A stretch of DNA of 64,000 bases from Panulirus ornatus (taxonomy: Eukaryota > Arthropoda > Malacostraca > Decapoda > Palinuridae): assembly GCF_036320965.1 (NCBI RefSeq), contig NC_092287.1, positions 11,456,297-11,520,296 of the forward strand. Direction: 5' to 3'. Position 1 is the first letter of the stretch. Each line of letters begins with the position of its first letter. The translations under genes and the position numbers were made by a program. A model generated the notes under the pieces. The model was given only the letters and a program-made list of their open reading frames with translations, was not told the DNA's origin and made no database searches. This document shows positions 1 to 10,434 of the stretch, piece after piece.

Positions 1-310
1 TTGGTGAGGGGACAAGAGCAAAGGAAGGAGTAGCACTACTCCCGAAACAGGAGTTGTGGGAGTATGTGATAGTGGAAGGAAGTATACCTTACATTAATAT
101 GGGTAAAACCGAAAGTGAATGGTCAGAGATGGATGATTATTGGTGCCTATGCACCTGGGCATGAGAAGAAAGATCATTCAGGCAAGTGTTTTGGGAGCAG
201 CTGAATGAGTGTGTGAGCAGTTTTCATGCACGAGACCGGGTTATAGTGATGGGTGATTTGAATGCAAAGGGGGGTTATGTGGAGGTTGAGGGAGTATTGG
301 TTTACATGGG

Positions 311-802
311 GTGTTCAGTGTAGTAAACAGAAATGGAGAGGAGCTTGTAGATTTGTGTGCTGAAAAAGGACTGGTGATTGGGAATACCTGGTTTAAAAAG
401 AGAGATATACATAAATATACGTATGCAAGTAGGAGAGATGGCTGGAGAGCATTATTGGATTACGTGTTAATTGATAAGCGCGTGAAAGACAGACTTTTGG
501 ATGTTAATGTGCTGAGAGGTGCAACTGGAGGTATGTCTGATCATCATCTTGTAGAGGCGAAGGTGAAGATTTGTAGGGGTTTCCAGAAAAGTAGAGAAAA
601 TGTGGTAAAGAGAGTGGTGAGAGTAAGTGAGCTTGGGAAGGAGACTTGTGTGAGAAGGTACCAGGAGAGATTGAGTGCAAAATGGAAAAAAGTGAGAGCA
701 AAGGACGCAAGAGGAGTGGGGGAGGAATGGGATGTATTTAGGGAAGCTGTGATGGCTTGCACAAAAGATGCTTGTGGCATGGGAAGCGTATGTGCAGATT
801 AG
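311..802 (+). pseudogene. LINE A endonuclease fragment
   Basis: The frame covers the second half of an APE-type endonuclease: the segment before the TYxSRRDG block, LDYVLIDKR, then GMSDHHLVEAKV with the SDH active-site triad. In this family these residues nick target DNA for target-primed reverse transcription. The frame is interrupted by stops and shifts compared with copies B and D, and it lacks the N-terminal GDLNAKV strand in the same frame. It is a relic of the ORF in LINE copy A. Confidence 0.85.
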
Positions 803-1331
803 AAAGGGTAGTGAGTGGTGGGATGAAGAAGTAAGATTATTAATGAAAGAGAAGAGAGAGGCATTTGAACGATTTTTGCAGGAAAATAATGCAAATGACA
901 GGGAGATGTATAAAAGATGGTTGCAAGAGGTGAAAAAGAGGGCAAATGAGACTTGGGGAGAGAGGGTATCATTAAATTATGGGGAGAATAAGATGTTTTG
1001 GAAGGAGGTAAATAAAGTGCGTAAGACAAAAGAACAAATGGGTACATCGGTGAAGGGCGTTAATGGGGAGGTAAAAACAAGTAGTGGTGATGTGAGAAGG
1101 AGATGGAGTGAGTATTTTGAAGGTTTGTTGGATGTGTTAGATGATAGAGTGGCAGATATAGGGTATTTTGGTCGAGGTGGTGTGTGAAGTGAGAGGGTTA
1201 GGGAGAATGGTTTGGTAAACAGAGAAAAGGTAGTGAAAGCTTTGCAGAAGGTGAAAGCCGACAAGGCAGCGGGTTTGGATGGAATTGCAGTGGAATTTAT
1301 CAAATAGGGGGGTGACTGTGTTGTTGATTGG

Positions 1332-2734
1332 TTGGTGAGGATATTCAAGGTGTGTGTGGCTCATGGTGAAATAACTGAGGATTGGCGGAATGCTTGCATA
1401 GTGCCATTGCACAAAGGCAAAGGGGATAAAGGTGAGTGCTCAAATTACAAAGGTATAAGTTTGTTGAGTAGTATTGGGAAATTGTATTGGAGGCTATTGA
1501 TTGAGTGGGTCAAGGCATGTACAGATCATCAGATTGGGGAAGAGCAGTTTGGATTCAGAAGTGGAGGATGTGTGGATCATGTGTTTGCTTTGAAGAATGT
1601 ATGTGAGAAATACTTCAAAAAACAAATGCATCTGTATGTCGCATTTATGGATCTGGAGAAAGCATGTGATAGAGTGGATAGAGATGCTCTGTGGAAGATA
1701 TTAAGAGTATATAGTGTGAGAGGCAAGTTGCTGGAAGCAGTGAAAAGTTTTTATCGAGGATGTAAGGCATGAGTAAGAGTAGAAAGAGAGGAAAGTGATT
1801 GGTTCCTAGTGAATGTCGGTTTGCGGCAGGGGTGCGTGATGTCTCCATTGTTGTTTAATTTGTCTATGGATGGGGTTGTTAGGGAGGTGAATGCAAGAGT
1901 TTTGGAGAGGGGCAAGTATGCAGTCTGTTGTGGATGAGAGAGCTTGGGAAGTAAGTCAGTTGTTGTTCACTGATGATACAGCTCTGGTGGCTGATTTGGC
2001 TGAGAAACTGCAGAAGCTGGTGACTGAGTTTGGTAAAGTGTGTGAAAGAAGAAAGCTGAGAGTAAATGTGAATAAGCGCAAGGTTATTAGATACAGTAGG
2101 GTTGAGGGACAAGTCAATTGGGAGGTAAGGTTGAATGGAGAAAAACTGGGAGTGGATTTGGCAGCGGATGGAACAATAGAAGCGGAAGTCACAGGGTGGG
2201 TGAGGGGGCGAAGGTTCTGGGAGCGTTGAAGAATGTGTGGAAGGCGAGAACATTATCTCGGAAAGCAGAAATAGGTATGTTTGAAGGAATATTGGTTTCA
2301 ACAATGTTATATGGTTGTGAGGCGTGGACAATAGATAGGGTTGTTCGGAAGAGGGTGGATGTGTTGGAAATGAGATGTTTGAGGACAATATGTGGTGTGT
2401 GGTGGTTTGATTAAGTAATGAAAGGGTAAGAGAGATATGTTGTAGTAAAAAGAGTGTGCTTGAGAGAGCAGAAGAGGGTGTGTTGAAATGGTTTGGTCAC
2501 ATGGAGAGAATAAGTGAGGAAAGATTGACAAAGAGGATATATGTGTCAGAGGTGCAGGGAACGAGGAGAAGTGGGAGACCAAATTGGAGGTGGAAGGATG
2601 GGGTGAAAAAGATTTTTAGCGATCGGTGCCTGAACATACAGGAGGGTGAAAGGTGTGCAAGGAATAGAGTGAATTGGAACGATGTGGTACACCGGAGTCG
2701 TCGTGCTGTCATTAACTTGAACCACGGCATGTGA
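1332..2734 (+). pseudogene. LINE A reverse transcriptase and C-terminal remains
   Basis: Four frame pieces (1332-1772, 1891-2229, 2118-2414, 2456-2734) rebuild the RT palm and the C-terminal region in order. Readable motifs are DWRNACIVPLHKGKGDKGEC, the FMDLEKA box (first catalytic Asp), the LLFTDDTALVAD box, YGCEAWTID, and the C-terminal GRPNWRWKDGVKKIF block typical of RTE elements. Stops after the FYRGCKA block and frame shifts near 1890 and 2230 inactivate it. The end at LNHGM matches the longer, ancestral C-terminus. Confidence 0.88.
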
Positions 2735-3151
2735 AGCGTCTTGGATAAACCATGGACTGTTTTGTGGGGCCTGGATGTGGAAAGGGAGCTGTGGTTTAGG
2801 TGCATTTTCCCTGACAGCTGGAGACTGAGTGTGAACGAATGTGGCCTTTGTTGTCTATTTCTAGCACTACCTCGCGTGCGTGCGGGGTGAGTGGGGTGAC
2901 ATTGTATGTGTAGCTGAGTGGCGACAGGAATAAAGGAAGTAGGAAATATGTACATATGTATATATATGTATATGTCTGTGTATGTACATATATATATATA
3001 TACGTTGAAATGTATAGTGATAAATATGTGCGTGCGTGGACGTGTATGTATATGCATGTGTATGTGGGTGGGTTGGGCATTTTTCCGTCTGTTTCCTTGC
3101 GTTACCTCGCTAACGCAGGAGACAGCGACAAAGTATGATAATAGAAAAATG

Positions 3152-3152
<1 letters not shown>

Positions 3153-3225
<73 letters not shown>
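3153..3225. repeat. (TA)n microsatellite between LINE A and PLE palindrome
   Basis: Near-pure alternating TA directly follows the LINE tail and directly precedes the PLE terminal sequence. Confidence 0.98.
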
Positions 3226-3229
<4 letters not shown>

Positions 3230-3296
3230 AAGGATCACAATTTTGCACGTGATCAAGATATTCCTATGAGTCCACGGGGAAAATGAAATACGAAAA

Positions 3297-3346
3297 GTTC
3301 CCAAGTGCACTTTCGTGCAATAATCACATCATCAGGGGAGACACAA
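3297..3346 (-). ncRNA. Hammerhead-ribozyme-like motif, palindrome left arm
   Basis: Read on the minus strand: helix I strand TCCC, core CTGATGA, a short helix II (GTG with CAC), core GAAA, then the self-complementary AGTGCACT, TT and GGGA, which pairs with TCCC. This is the hammerhead arrangement with a loopless helix III, expected to work as a dimer. Hammerheads are known in PLE terminal repeats. Activity is inferred. Confidence 0.6.
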
Positions 3347-3495
3347 GAGAGGAATATAATAGTCAGTTGATATACATCGAAGAGACGAAGCTAGGATGCC
3401 ATTTGGTGAACATGTGATTGTCCAATCACATGTTAACCAAATGGCATCCTAGCTTCGTCTCTTCGATGTATATCAACTGACTGTTATATTCCTCT

Positions 3496-3547
3496 CTTGT
3501 GTCTCCCCTGATGATGAGATTATTACACGAAAGTGCACTTGGGAACT
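3496..3547 (+). ncRNA. Hammerhead-ribozyme-like motif, palindrome right arm, helix II weakened
   Basis: The same core (CTGATGA, GAAA, AGTGCACT, GGGA/TCCC) as the other copies, but helix II reads GAG opposite CAC and is disrupted. It is probably less active than its partner arm. Confidence 0.5.
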
Positions 3548-3584
3548 TTTCGAGTTTCATTTTCCCCGTGAACTCATAGGAATA

Positions 3585-3586
<2 letters not shown>

Positions 3587-3680
<94 letters not shown>
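3587..3680. repeat. (TA)n microsatellite
   Basis: Near-pure TA flanking the PLE palindrome on its right side. Confidence 0.98.
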
Positions 3681-3683
<3 letters not shown>

Positions 3684-4098
3684 CTTGCTTGGATTTGTTT
3701 GGAAGGTTATTTATGTTAATTTACTTGGTATGTTCACCACCCTACATGGGACTGGCATGTGCTTCAGTCTTGTTTTTCTTTGAAGTGGATACTGGATGTT
3801 AAGTTTTCACAGTTTTCCTTGTCGTGGGTATTTATGACTCTAATATTCTTGTCTATGCAAGAAGATAAAAAGTGTGGGAAAAATGTTGCAATGAAACAAC
3901 TCATGGCATAATGTCAGGTAACATTCCCTGTCGGATTTTGTATATTTTTTTCCATTACTCTTTGTTCATTAGTTCTCTAAAGATTAATGGGGTGTATATA
4001 ATGTCACATTATTTTTATACAAAATGTGATGCTATTGTTAAACAGCAGCCTGTAATTTATTTGCTGCATAAATTATAACACTTGTTTCTCATTACATT
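3681..4098. other. Unique AT-rich stretch, no gene seen
   Basis: No repeat family match within the window, no long or motif-bearing frame, and no clear RNA gene. Confidence 0.6.
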
Positions 4099-4336
4099 CC
4101 CTGGGGATAGGGGAGAAAGAATACTTCCCACGTATTCCCTGCGTGTCGTAGAAGGCGACTAAAAGGGGAGGGAGCGGGGGGCTGGAAATCCTCCCCTCTC
4201 GTTTTTTTTTAATTTTCCAAAAGAAGGAACAGAGAATTGGGCCAGGTGAGGGTATTCCCTCAAAGGCCCAGTCCTCTGTTCTTAACGCTACCTCGCTAAT
4301 GCGGGAAATGGCAAATAGTTTGAAAGAAAAAGAAAA
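4099..4336 (+). mobile_element. Short non-autonomous element S1 (LINE-derived, SINE-like)
   Basis: About 235 nt with no ORF. The first ~95 nt (CTGGGGATAGGGGAGAAAG through GTCGTAGAAGGCGACTAAAA to the G-rich run) match the 5' UTR of LINE copies D, K and L. The middle (a T-run, then CCAAAAGAAGGAACAGAGAA and GGCCCAGTCCTCTGTTC) is its own. The end, ACGCTACCTCGCTAATGCGG, resembles the LINE 3' tail. It is followed by (TA)n. Six more copies occur in the window. It is presumably mobilised by the LINE machinery (inference). Confidence 0.85.
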
Positions 4337-4366
4337 TATATATATATATGTTAATTAATCATACTT

Positions 4367-4605
4367 GATCGTCGTTTCCCGCGTTAACGAGGTATCGTTA
4401 GGAACAGAAGAAGATATCCTACATTTGGTCACACTCGGTCTCTAGCTGTCACGTGTAATGTAACGAAAGCACAGCTCCCTATCCACATCCAGGACACACA
4501 GACCTTTCTATGGCTCATCCCAGACGCTTCTCATGCCCTGGTTCAGTCCATTGACAGCGAGTAGTCCCCAGTATACCACATCGATCAAGAGAGGGTCATT
4601 CTAAC
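4367..4605 (-). mobile_element. LINE 3' UTR fragment, minus strand
   Basis: Contains the reverse complement of the long-type LINE 3' UTR, including blocks matching GACAGCTAGAGACTGAGTG and the end of the ORF (GTATACCACATCGATC). It is severely 5'-truncated and diverged. Confidence 0.75.
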
Positions 4606-4887
4606 AAACCTCAGGTCATAATGAGGATAATAGACATTTAGATACATAACAGGTGAACAATTACTGTGCTACTGCGTACCGATGAGGGCCTTATAATTCA
4701 TTCCTGCCTTGTCGTCCAGGTAGTCCCACTGAGCGCATAAAAAATTCATATCAAACCTCAGTTATTGGTGGGTTAACTGCCAATACCTTTACATAATACA
4801 TTTATATTTCCATCATTTCTTTGACTCCCAAATATGTTGGTTTGTTGCATAATCGAATTAGCATTGGAAAAGTAACCTTCTCTGAAT
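4606..4887. other. Unique sequence, nothing recognised
   Basis: No repeat family or coding signal seen; it ends in a short TA-rich run where LINE B begins. Confidence 0.55.
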
Positions 4888-4903
4888 ATAAATATATATA
4901 AGG

Positions 4904-7303
4904 AGTGCTCATCCTCCTCGAAGGCTCAGACTGGGGTGTCTAAATGTGTATGGATGTAACCAAGATGTGAAAAAAGGAGAGATAGGTAGTATGTTTGAGG
5001 AAAGGAACCTGGATGTTTTGGCTCTGAGTGAAACGAAGCTCAAGGGTAAAGGGGAAGAGTGGTTTGGGAATGTCTTGGGAGTAAAGTCAGGGGTTAGTGA
5101 GAGGACAAGAGCAAGGGAAGGAGTAGCAGTACTCCTGAAACAGGAGTTGTGGGAGTATGTGATAGAATGTAAGAAAGTAAATTCTCGATTAATATGGGTA
5201 AAACTGAAAGTTGATGGAGAGAGATGGGTGATTATTGGTGCCTATGCACCTGGGCACGAAAAGAAAGATCATGAGAGGCAAGTGTTTTGGGAGCAGCTGA
5301 ATGAGTGTGTTAGTGGTTTTGATGCACGAGACCGGGTTATAGTGATGGGTGATTTGAATGCAAAGGTGAGTAATGTGGCAGTTGAGGGAATAATTGGTAT
5401 ACATGGGGTGTTCAGTGTTGTAAATGGAAATGGTGAAGAGCTTGTAGATTTATGTGCTGAAAAAGGACTGATGATTGGGAATACCTGGTTTAAAAAGCGA
5501 GATATACATAAGTATACGTATGTAAGTAGGAGAGATGGCCAGAGAGCGTTATTGGATTACGTGTTAATTGACAGGCGCGCGAAAGAGAGACTTTTGGATG
5601 TTAATGTGCTGAGAGGTGCAACTGGAGGGATGTCTGATCATTATCTTGTGGAGGCTAAGGTGAAGATTTGTATGGGTTTTCAGAAAAGAAGAGTGAATGT
5701 TGGGGTGAAGAGGGTGGTGAGAGTAAGTGAGCTTGGGAAGGAGACTTGTGTGAGGAAGTACCAGGAGAGACTGAGTACAGAATGGAAAAAGGTGAGAACA
5801 ATGGAAGTAAGGGGAGTGGGGGAGGACTGTGATGTTTTTAGGGAATCAGTGGTGGATTGCGCAAAAGATGCTTGTGGCATGAGAAGAGTGGGAGGTGGGT
5901 TGATTAGAAAGGGTAGTGAGTGGTGTGATGAAGAAGTAAGATCATTAGTGAAAGAGAAGAGAGAGGCATTTGGACGATTTTTGCAGGGAAAAAATGCAAT
6001 TGAATGGGAGATGTATAAAAGAAAGAGACAGGAGGTCAAGAGAAAGGTGCAAGAGGTGAAAAAGAGGGCAAATGAGAGTTGGGGTGAGAGAGTATCATTA
6101 AATTTTAGGGAGAATAAAAAGATATTCTGGAAGGAGGTAAATAAAGTGCGTAAGACAAGGGAGCAAATGGGAACTTCAGTGAAGGGCGCAAATGGGGAGG
6201 TGATAACAAGTAGTGGTGATGTGAGAAGGAGATGGAGTGAGTATTTTGAAGGTTTGTTGAATGTGTTTGATGATAGAGTGGCAGATATAAGGTGTTTTGG
6301 TCGAGGTGGTGTGCAAAGTGAGAGGGTTAGGGAAAATGATTTGGTAAACAGAGAAGAGGTAGTAAAAGCTTTGCGGAAGATGAAAGCCGGCAAGGCAGCA
6401 GGTTTGGATGGTATTGCAGTGGAATTTATTAAAAAACGGGGTGACTGTATTGTTGACTGGTTGGCAAGGTTATTTAATGTATGTATGACTCATGGTGAGG
6501 TAGCTGAGGATTGGCGGAATGCGTGCATAGTGCCATTGTACAAAGGCAAAGGGGATAAGAGTGAGTGCTCAAATTACAGAGGTATAAGTTTGTTGAGTAT
6601 TCCTGGTAAATTATATGGAAGGGTATTGATTGAGAGGGTGAAGGCATGTACAGAGCATCAGATTGGGAAAGAGCAGTGTGGTTTCAGTAGTGGTAGAGGA
6701 TGTGTGGATCAGGTGTTTGCTTTGAAGAATGTATGTGAGAAATACTTAGAAAAGCAAATGGATTTGTATGTAGCATTTATGGATCTGGAGAAGGCATATG
6801 ATAGAGTTGATAGAGATGCTCTGTGGAAGGTATTAAGAATATATGGTGTGGGAGGCAAGTTGTTAGAAGCTGTGAAAAGTTTTTATCGAGGATGTAAGGC
6901 ATGTGTACGTGTAGGAAGAGAGGAAAGTGATTGGTTCTCGGTGAATGTAGGTTTGCGGCAGGGGTGTGTGATGTCTCCATGGTTGTTTAATTTGTTTATG
7001 GATGGGGTTGTTAGGGAGGTAAATGCAAGAGTTTTGGAAAGAGGGGCAAGTATGAAGTCTGTTGTGGATGAGAGAGCTTGGGAAGTAAGTCAGTTGTTGT
7101 TCGCTGATGATACAGCGCTGGTGGCTGATTCATGTGAGAAACTGCAGAAGCTGGTGACTGAGTTTGGTAAAGTGTGTGAAAGAAGAAAGTTAAGAGTAAA
7201 TGTGAATAAGAGCAAGGTTATTAGGTACAGTGGGGTTGACGGTCAAGTCAACTGGGAGGTAAGTTTGAATGGAGAAAAACTGGAGGAAAGTGAAGTGTTT
7301 TAG
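4904..7303 (+). CDS. LINE B endonuclease-reverse transcriptase ORF, frameshifted near its end
   Basis: Retrotransposon polyprotein that nicks target DNA and reverse-transcribes its own RNA. The frame is open from 4904 without an ATG; the first GTG is at 4946. Counting from 4946, the APE endonuclease shows SETK (about 28-31), YAPGHEK (100-106), GDLNAK (135-140) and SDH (about 229). A linker rich in Lys, Arg and Glu follows. RT shows KAGKAAGLDGIAVEFI, YRGISLLSIPGKLYGRVL, FMDLEKAYDRVD (catalytic Asp), GLRQGCVMSPWLFNLFMDG and FADD (about 719-722, catalytic Asp pair). An extra A after GAGGAA shifts the frame, losing the YLGVDL block and about 190 C-terminal residues. Domain order and the C-terminal block in sister copies fit the RTE clade. 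Confidence 0.92.
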   Translation, partial: SAHPPRRLRLGCLNVYGCNQDVKKGEIGSMFEERNLDVLALSETKLKGKGEEWFGNVLGVKSGVSERTRAREGVAVLLKQELWEYVIECKKVNSRLIWVKLKVDGERWVIIGAYAPGHEKKDHERQVFWEQLNECVSGFDARDRVIVMGDLNAKVSNVAVEGIIGIHGVFSVVNGNGEELVDLCAEKGLMIGNTWFKKRDIHKYTYVSRRDGQRALLDYVLIDRRAKERLLDVNVLRGATGGMSDHYLVEAKVKICMGFQKRRVNVGVKRVVRVSELGKETCVRKYQERLSTEWKKVRTMEVRGVGEDCDVFRESVVDCAKDACGMRRVGGGLIRKGSEWCDEEVRSLVKEKREAFGRFLQGKNAIEWEMYKRKRQEVKRKVQEVKKRANESWGERVSLNFRENKKIFWKEVNKVRKTREQMGTSVKGANGEVITSSGDVRRRWSEYFEGLLNVFDDRVADIRCFGRGGVQSERVRENDLVNREEVVKALRKMKAGKAAGLDGIAVEFIKKRGDCIVDWLARLFNVCMTHGEVAEDWRNACIVPLYKGKGDKSECSNYRGISLLSIPGKLYGRVLIERVKACTEHQIGKEQCGFSSGRGCVDQVFALKNVCEKYLEKQMDLYVAFMDLEKAYDRVDRDALWKVLRIYGVGGKLLEAVKSFYRGCKACVRVGREESDWFSVNVGLRQGCVMSPWLFNLFMDGVVREVNARVLERGASMKSVVDERAWEVSQLLFADDTALVADSCEKLQKLVTEFGKVCERRKLRVNVNKSKVIRYSGVDGQVNWEVSLNGEKLEESEVF

Positions 7304-7900
7304 ATTCTAGAGTGGATTTCGCAGCGGATGGAACCATGGAAGCGGAAGTGAATCATAGGGTGGGGGAGGGGCGGAAGTTACTTTGAACGTTGAAAAATAT
7401 GTGGAAGTCGAGAACTTTATCTTGGAAAGCAAAAATGGTTATGTTTGAAGGAATAGTTGTTCCAATAATGTTATATGGTTGCCAGTCGTGGGCTATAGAT
7501 AAGAGTTGTGCGGAGGAGGGTGGATGCGCTGGAAATGAGATGTTTGAGGACAATATGTGGTGTGAGGTGGTTTGATCGAATAAGTAATGAACGGGTAACA
7601 GAAATGTGTGGTAATAAAAAGAGTGCGGTTGAGAGAGCAGAAGAGGGTGTATTGAAAATCTTTGGTCACATGGAGAAAATGAGTGAGGATAGATTGACAA
7701 AGAGGATATATATGTAAGATATGGAGGACACGAGAAGTGGGAGACCAAATTGGAGGTGGAAGGATGGGGTGAAAAAGATTTTGAGCGCTCGGGTCCTGAA
7801 CATACAGGAGGGTGAAGGGCCTAGAAGGAATAGAGTGAATTGTAACGATGTGGTATACCGGGATAGACGTGCTGTCAATGGATTGAACCAGGGCATGTGA
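7304..7900 (+). pseudogene. LINE B C-terminal remainder out of frame
   Basis: Continues the LINE ORF after the frameshift. Readable pieces include MFEGIVVPIMLYGC, RRRVDALEMRCLRTICGVRW and VLKIFGHMEKMSEDRLTKRI, ending at NGLNQGM. Further small indels occur, for example near 7505 and 7717. The C-terminal domain of RTE proteins is conserved but of unclear function. Confidence 0.85.
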
Positions 7901-8199
7901 AGCGTCTGGGGCAAACTATTTCATGCCTAGATATGAAAAGGGAACTCCGGTTTTAGTGCATTACACATGACAGCTAGAGAATGAGTGTGAACGAATGTGG
8001 ACTTTGTTGTCTTTTCCTAGCGCTACCTCGCACGCGCGCGGGGGATGGGGGTGCCATTTCATGTGTGACGGGGTGGCGACTAGAATGGATGAGGGCAGTA
8101 AGTATGAATATGTACTTGTGTATATATGTATATGTATGTGTATGCATATGTATGTATGCGTTGAAATGTATAGGTCTGTATATGTGCGTGAATGAGCGT

Positions 8200-8200
8200 T

Positions 8201-8292
<92 letters not shown>
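8200..8292. repeat. (TA)n microsatellite
   Basis: Separates the LINE B tail from the PLE inverted pair. Confidence 0.98.
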
Positions 8293-8294
<2 letters not shown>

Positions 8295-8328
8295 CCTATG
8301 AGTCCACGGGGAAAATGAAACACGAAAA

Positions 8329-8378
8329 GTTCCCAAGTGCACTTTCGTGAAATAATCACATCATCAGGGGAGACACAA
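8329..8378 (-). ncRNA. Hammerhead-ribozyme-like motif, PLE left arm
   Basis: Minus-strand order: TCCC, CTGATGA, U, helix II GTGA/TCAC around a 5-nt loop, GAAA, AGTGCACT, TT, GGGA. This has the best helix II (4 bp) of the four copies. One extra U lies between the CTGATGA box and helix II. The core layout fits PLE hammerheads; cleavage is not shown. Confidence 0.62.
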
Positions 8379-8581
8379 GAGAGAAATATAACAGTCAGCT
8401 GATATACATCGAAGAGACGAAGCTAGGACGCCATTTGGTAAATATGTGATTGTCCAAAACATACAACGAGTGTTCATAAACTTATCATTTTACAAATCTT
8501 ATCAACAATAAAGTTATCTAATTTGTACAGACCATCATAATATTAAGATTATGATTCTTTGTGTATTTAATAATAGAAGAT

Positions 8582-9402
8582 TCAATGATATTTCTCTTGG
8601 TAATAGTTAGAGTTAACAACTGAGATGGCGTTACTCCAGTCAGTACTATGATCATAGTTTTTAACATGATTAAACAAGGCATTTGATTCCTGTCCCGTTC
8701 TTATACTATATTTATGTTGCTTAAGTCTAACAGAAAGATCCTTACCAGTCTGACCAACATAAAATTTATCACAGTTTCCATAAGGCACTTTATAGATGCA
8801 ACCAAGAGAATTTTCTGGTGAATCCCTGATTAAGATATTCTTTATAGTATTATTGTTGCTAAAGGCAACATTTACATTAAAGGATTTAAGCAACATGGGA
8901 AGCAAAGTGAAATTATTATTAAAAGGGAGAACTAAAAGATTCTTGGTGTCAATGGGAGGTTTGGGCTCAACTCTATAAAATGATTTCTTTGCTAACTTAA
9001 GGGATTTATCAATGAAAGATCTAGGGTACTTTAACTTAGATCCAATAGAATATATCTTCTCAAACTCATGATCAATAAACTCTGAACTGCAAATACGTAA
9101 TGCCCTTAGGAACATAGATTGAAATGATGATAATTTAACTCTGTCATGTTGAGATGAGTAATAATGGATATATGAGCATACATTGGTGGGTTTTCTGTAT
9201 ATGCTAAACTTAAACTTGTTTCCTTGTCTATGGATCATGCAATCTAAAAATGGTAACATACCATTATTTTCATTTTCTACAGTAAATTTGATGGAAGGTA
9301 CTAAATTGTTAGGTAAAGGGAGAAATATTTGTAAATTTTCATTTGTTGGCCAAAGACAAAGAACATCATCTACATACCTAAACCAAATTGCATTAGAAGG
9401 TA
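8582..9402 (-). CDS. PLE left arm: RT C-terminal part plus GIY-YIG endonuclease
   Basis: Partial Penelope-like protein, open on the minus strand from the palindrome centre. It starts with RYVDDVLCLW (RT catalytic YVDD), followed by the block PLPNNLVPS and GMLPFLDCM, a basic linker, and a C-terminal GIY-YIG nuclease seen as GCIYKVPYGNCDKFYVGQTG with the following RLKQHKYSIRTG. GIY-YIG PLEs use this nuclease to open the target. A 2-nt deletion near 8605 (relative to the right arm) ends the frame early with a false NYYQEKYH tail, dropping about 40 C-terminal residues. The N-terminal RT domains are missing, so it cannot be active. Confidence 0.88.
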
Positions 9403-9405
9403 AGA

Positions 9406-10339
9406 TATCCTTTTCTAATGCAATTTGGTTTAGGTATGTAGATGATGTTCTTTGTCTTTGGCCAACAAATGAAAATTTACAAATATTTCTCCCTTACCTA
9501 ACAATTTAGTACCTTCCGTCAAATTTACTGTAGAAAATGAAAATAATGGTATGTTACCATTTTTAGATTGCATGATCCGTAAACAAGGAAACAAGTTTAA
9601 GTTTAGCATATACAGAAAACCCACCAATGTATGCTCATATATCCATTATCACTCATCTCAACATGACAGAGTTAAATTATCATCATTTCAATCTATGTTC
9701 CTAAGGGCATTACGTATTTGCAGTCCAGAGTTTATTGACGATGAGTTTGAGAAGATATATTCTATTGGATCTAAGTTAAAGTACCCTAGATCTTTCATTG
9801 ATAATTCCCTCAAGTTAGCAAAGAAATCATTTTATAGAGTTGAGCCCAAACCTCCCATTGACACCAAGAATCTTTTAGTTCTCCCTTTTAATAATAATTT
9901 CACTTTGCTTCCCATGTTGCTTAAATCTTTTAATGTAAATGTTGCCTTTAGCAACAATAATACTATAAAGAATATCTTAATCAGGAATTCACCAGAAAAT
10001 TCTCTTGGTTGCATCTATAAAGGGCCTTGTGGAAACTGTGATAAATTTTATGTTGGTCAGACTGGTAAGGATCTTTCTGTTAGACTTAAGCAATATAAAT
10101 ATAGTATAAGAACGGGACAAGAATCAAATGCCTTGTTTAATCATGTTAAAAGCTATGATCATTGTATTGACTGGAGTAACGCCATCTCAGTTGTTAACTC
10201 TAACTCTATTACCAAGAGAAATATCACTGAATCTTCTATTATTAAATACACAAAGAATTATAATCTTAATATTAGTGATGGTCTGTACAAATTAGATAAC
10301 TTTATTGTTGATAAGATTTGTAAAATGATAAGTTTATGA
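9406..10339 (+). pseudogene. PLE right arm: RT C-terminal part plus GIY-YIG endonuclease, one frameshift
   Basis: The YVDD-bearing start (9421-9509) is separated from the rest (open 9551-10339, 262 codons) by loss of one T in CTCCCTTTACC relative to the left arm. The downstream frame is complete to its natural end (KICKMISL, stop at 10337-10339). GIY-YIG signature: GCIYKGPCGNCDKFYVGQTG, then the RLKQYKYSIRTG helix. Each arm is broken at a different place, so both decayed independently after the inverted arrangement formed. Confidence 0.88.
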
Positions 10340-10434
10340 ACACTCGTTGTATGTTTTGGACAATCACATATTTACCAAATGGCGTCCTAAGCTTCGTCTC
10401 TTCGATGTATATCAGCTGACTGTTATATTTCTCT

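Larger units (their letters stand above)
1..3152 (+). mobile_element. RTE-like LINE copy A, decayed, 5' end outside window
   Basis: A broken copy of the window's main LINE family. Endonuclease pieces lie at about 1-800 (LDYVLIDKR and GMSDHHLVEAKV are readable), a linker at 768-1187, RT at 1332-1772 (FMDLEKACDRVDRDALW) and 1891-2229, and the C-terminal domain at 2118-2734. The catalytic FADD box reads FTDD here. The last frame ends with LNHGM at the family's natural stop, followed by about 400 nt of long-type 3' UTR and the tail CGCTACCTCGCTAACGC. Several stops and frame changes make it non-coding. It abuts (TA)n at its 3' end, as the other copies do. Confidence 0.93.
3226..3586. repeat. Palindrome of two PLE 3' ends, head to head
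   Basis: About 160 nt of sequence (3258-3420) is followed after two bases by its reverse complement (3423-3586) with a few mismatches. The arm equals the outermost non-coding end of the Penelope-like element at 8292-10557, from the block ATTCCTATGAGTCCACGGGG through the hammerhead-like motif to CCAAATGGC. The outer flank TTGGAAAGGATCACAATTTT (from about 3227) also matches the end at 10524-10557. No coding part is present. It is bounded by (TA)n on both sides. Confidence 0.93.
4901..8214 (+). mobile_element. RTE-like LINE copy B, nearly full ORF, 5' UTR truncated
   Basis: The best-preserved coding copy. It begins in the first ORF codons (SAHPPRRLRLGCLNVYGC), so the 5' UTR is missing, and follows a short TA run. 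An open frame of about 800 codons carries endonuclease and most of RT, then a single-base insertion near 7290 shifts the frame. The remaining C-terminus and 3' UTR (to about 8200) follow. The 3' UTR is the long type but stops within its TA-rich portion, short of the usual GCGACAAAGTATAATAAA end, and runs into (TA)n. Confidence 0.95.
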
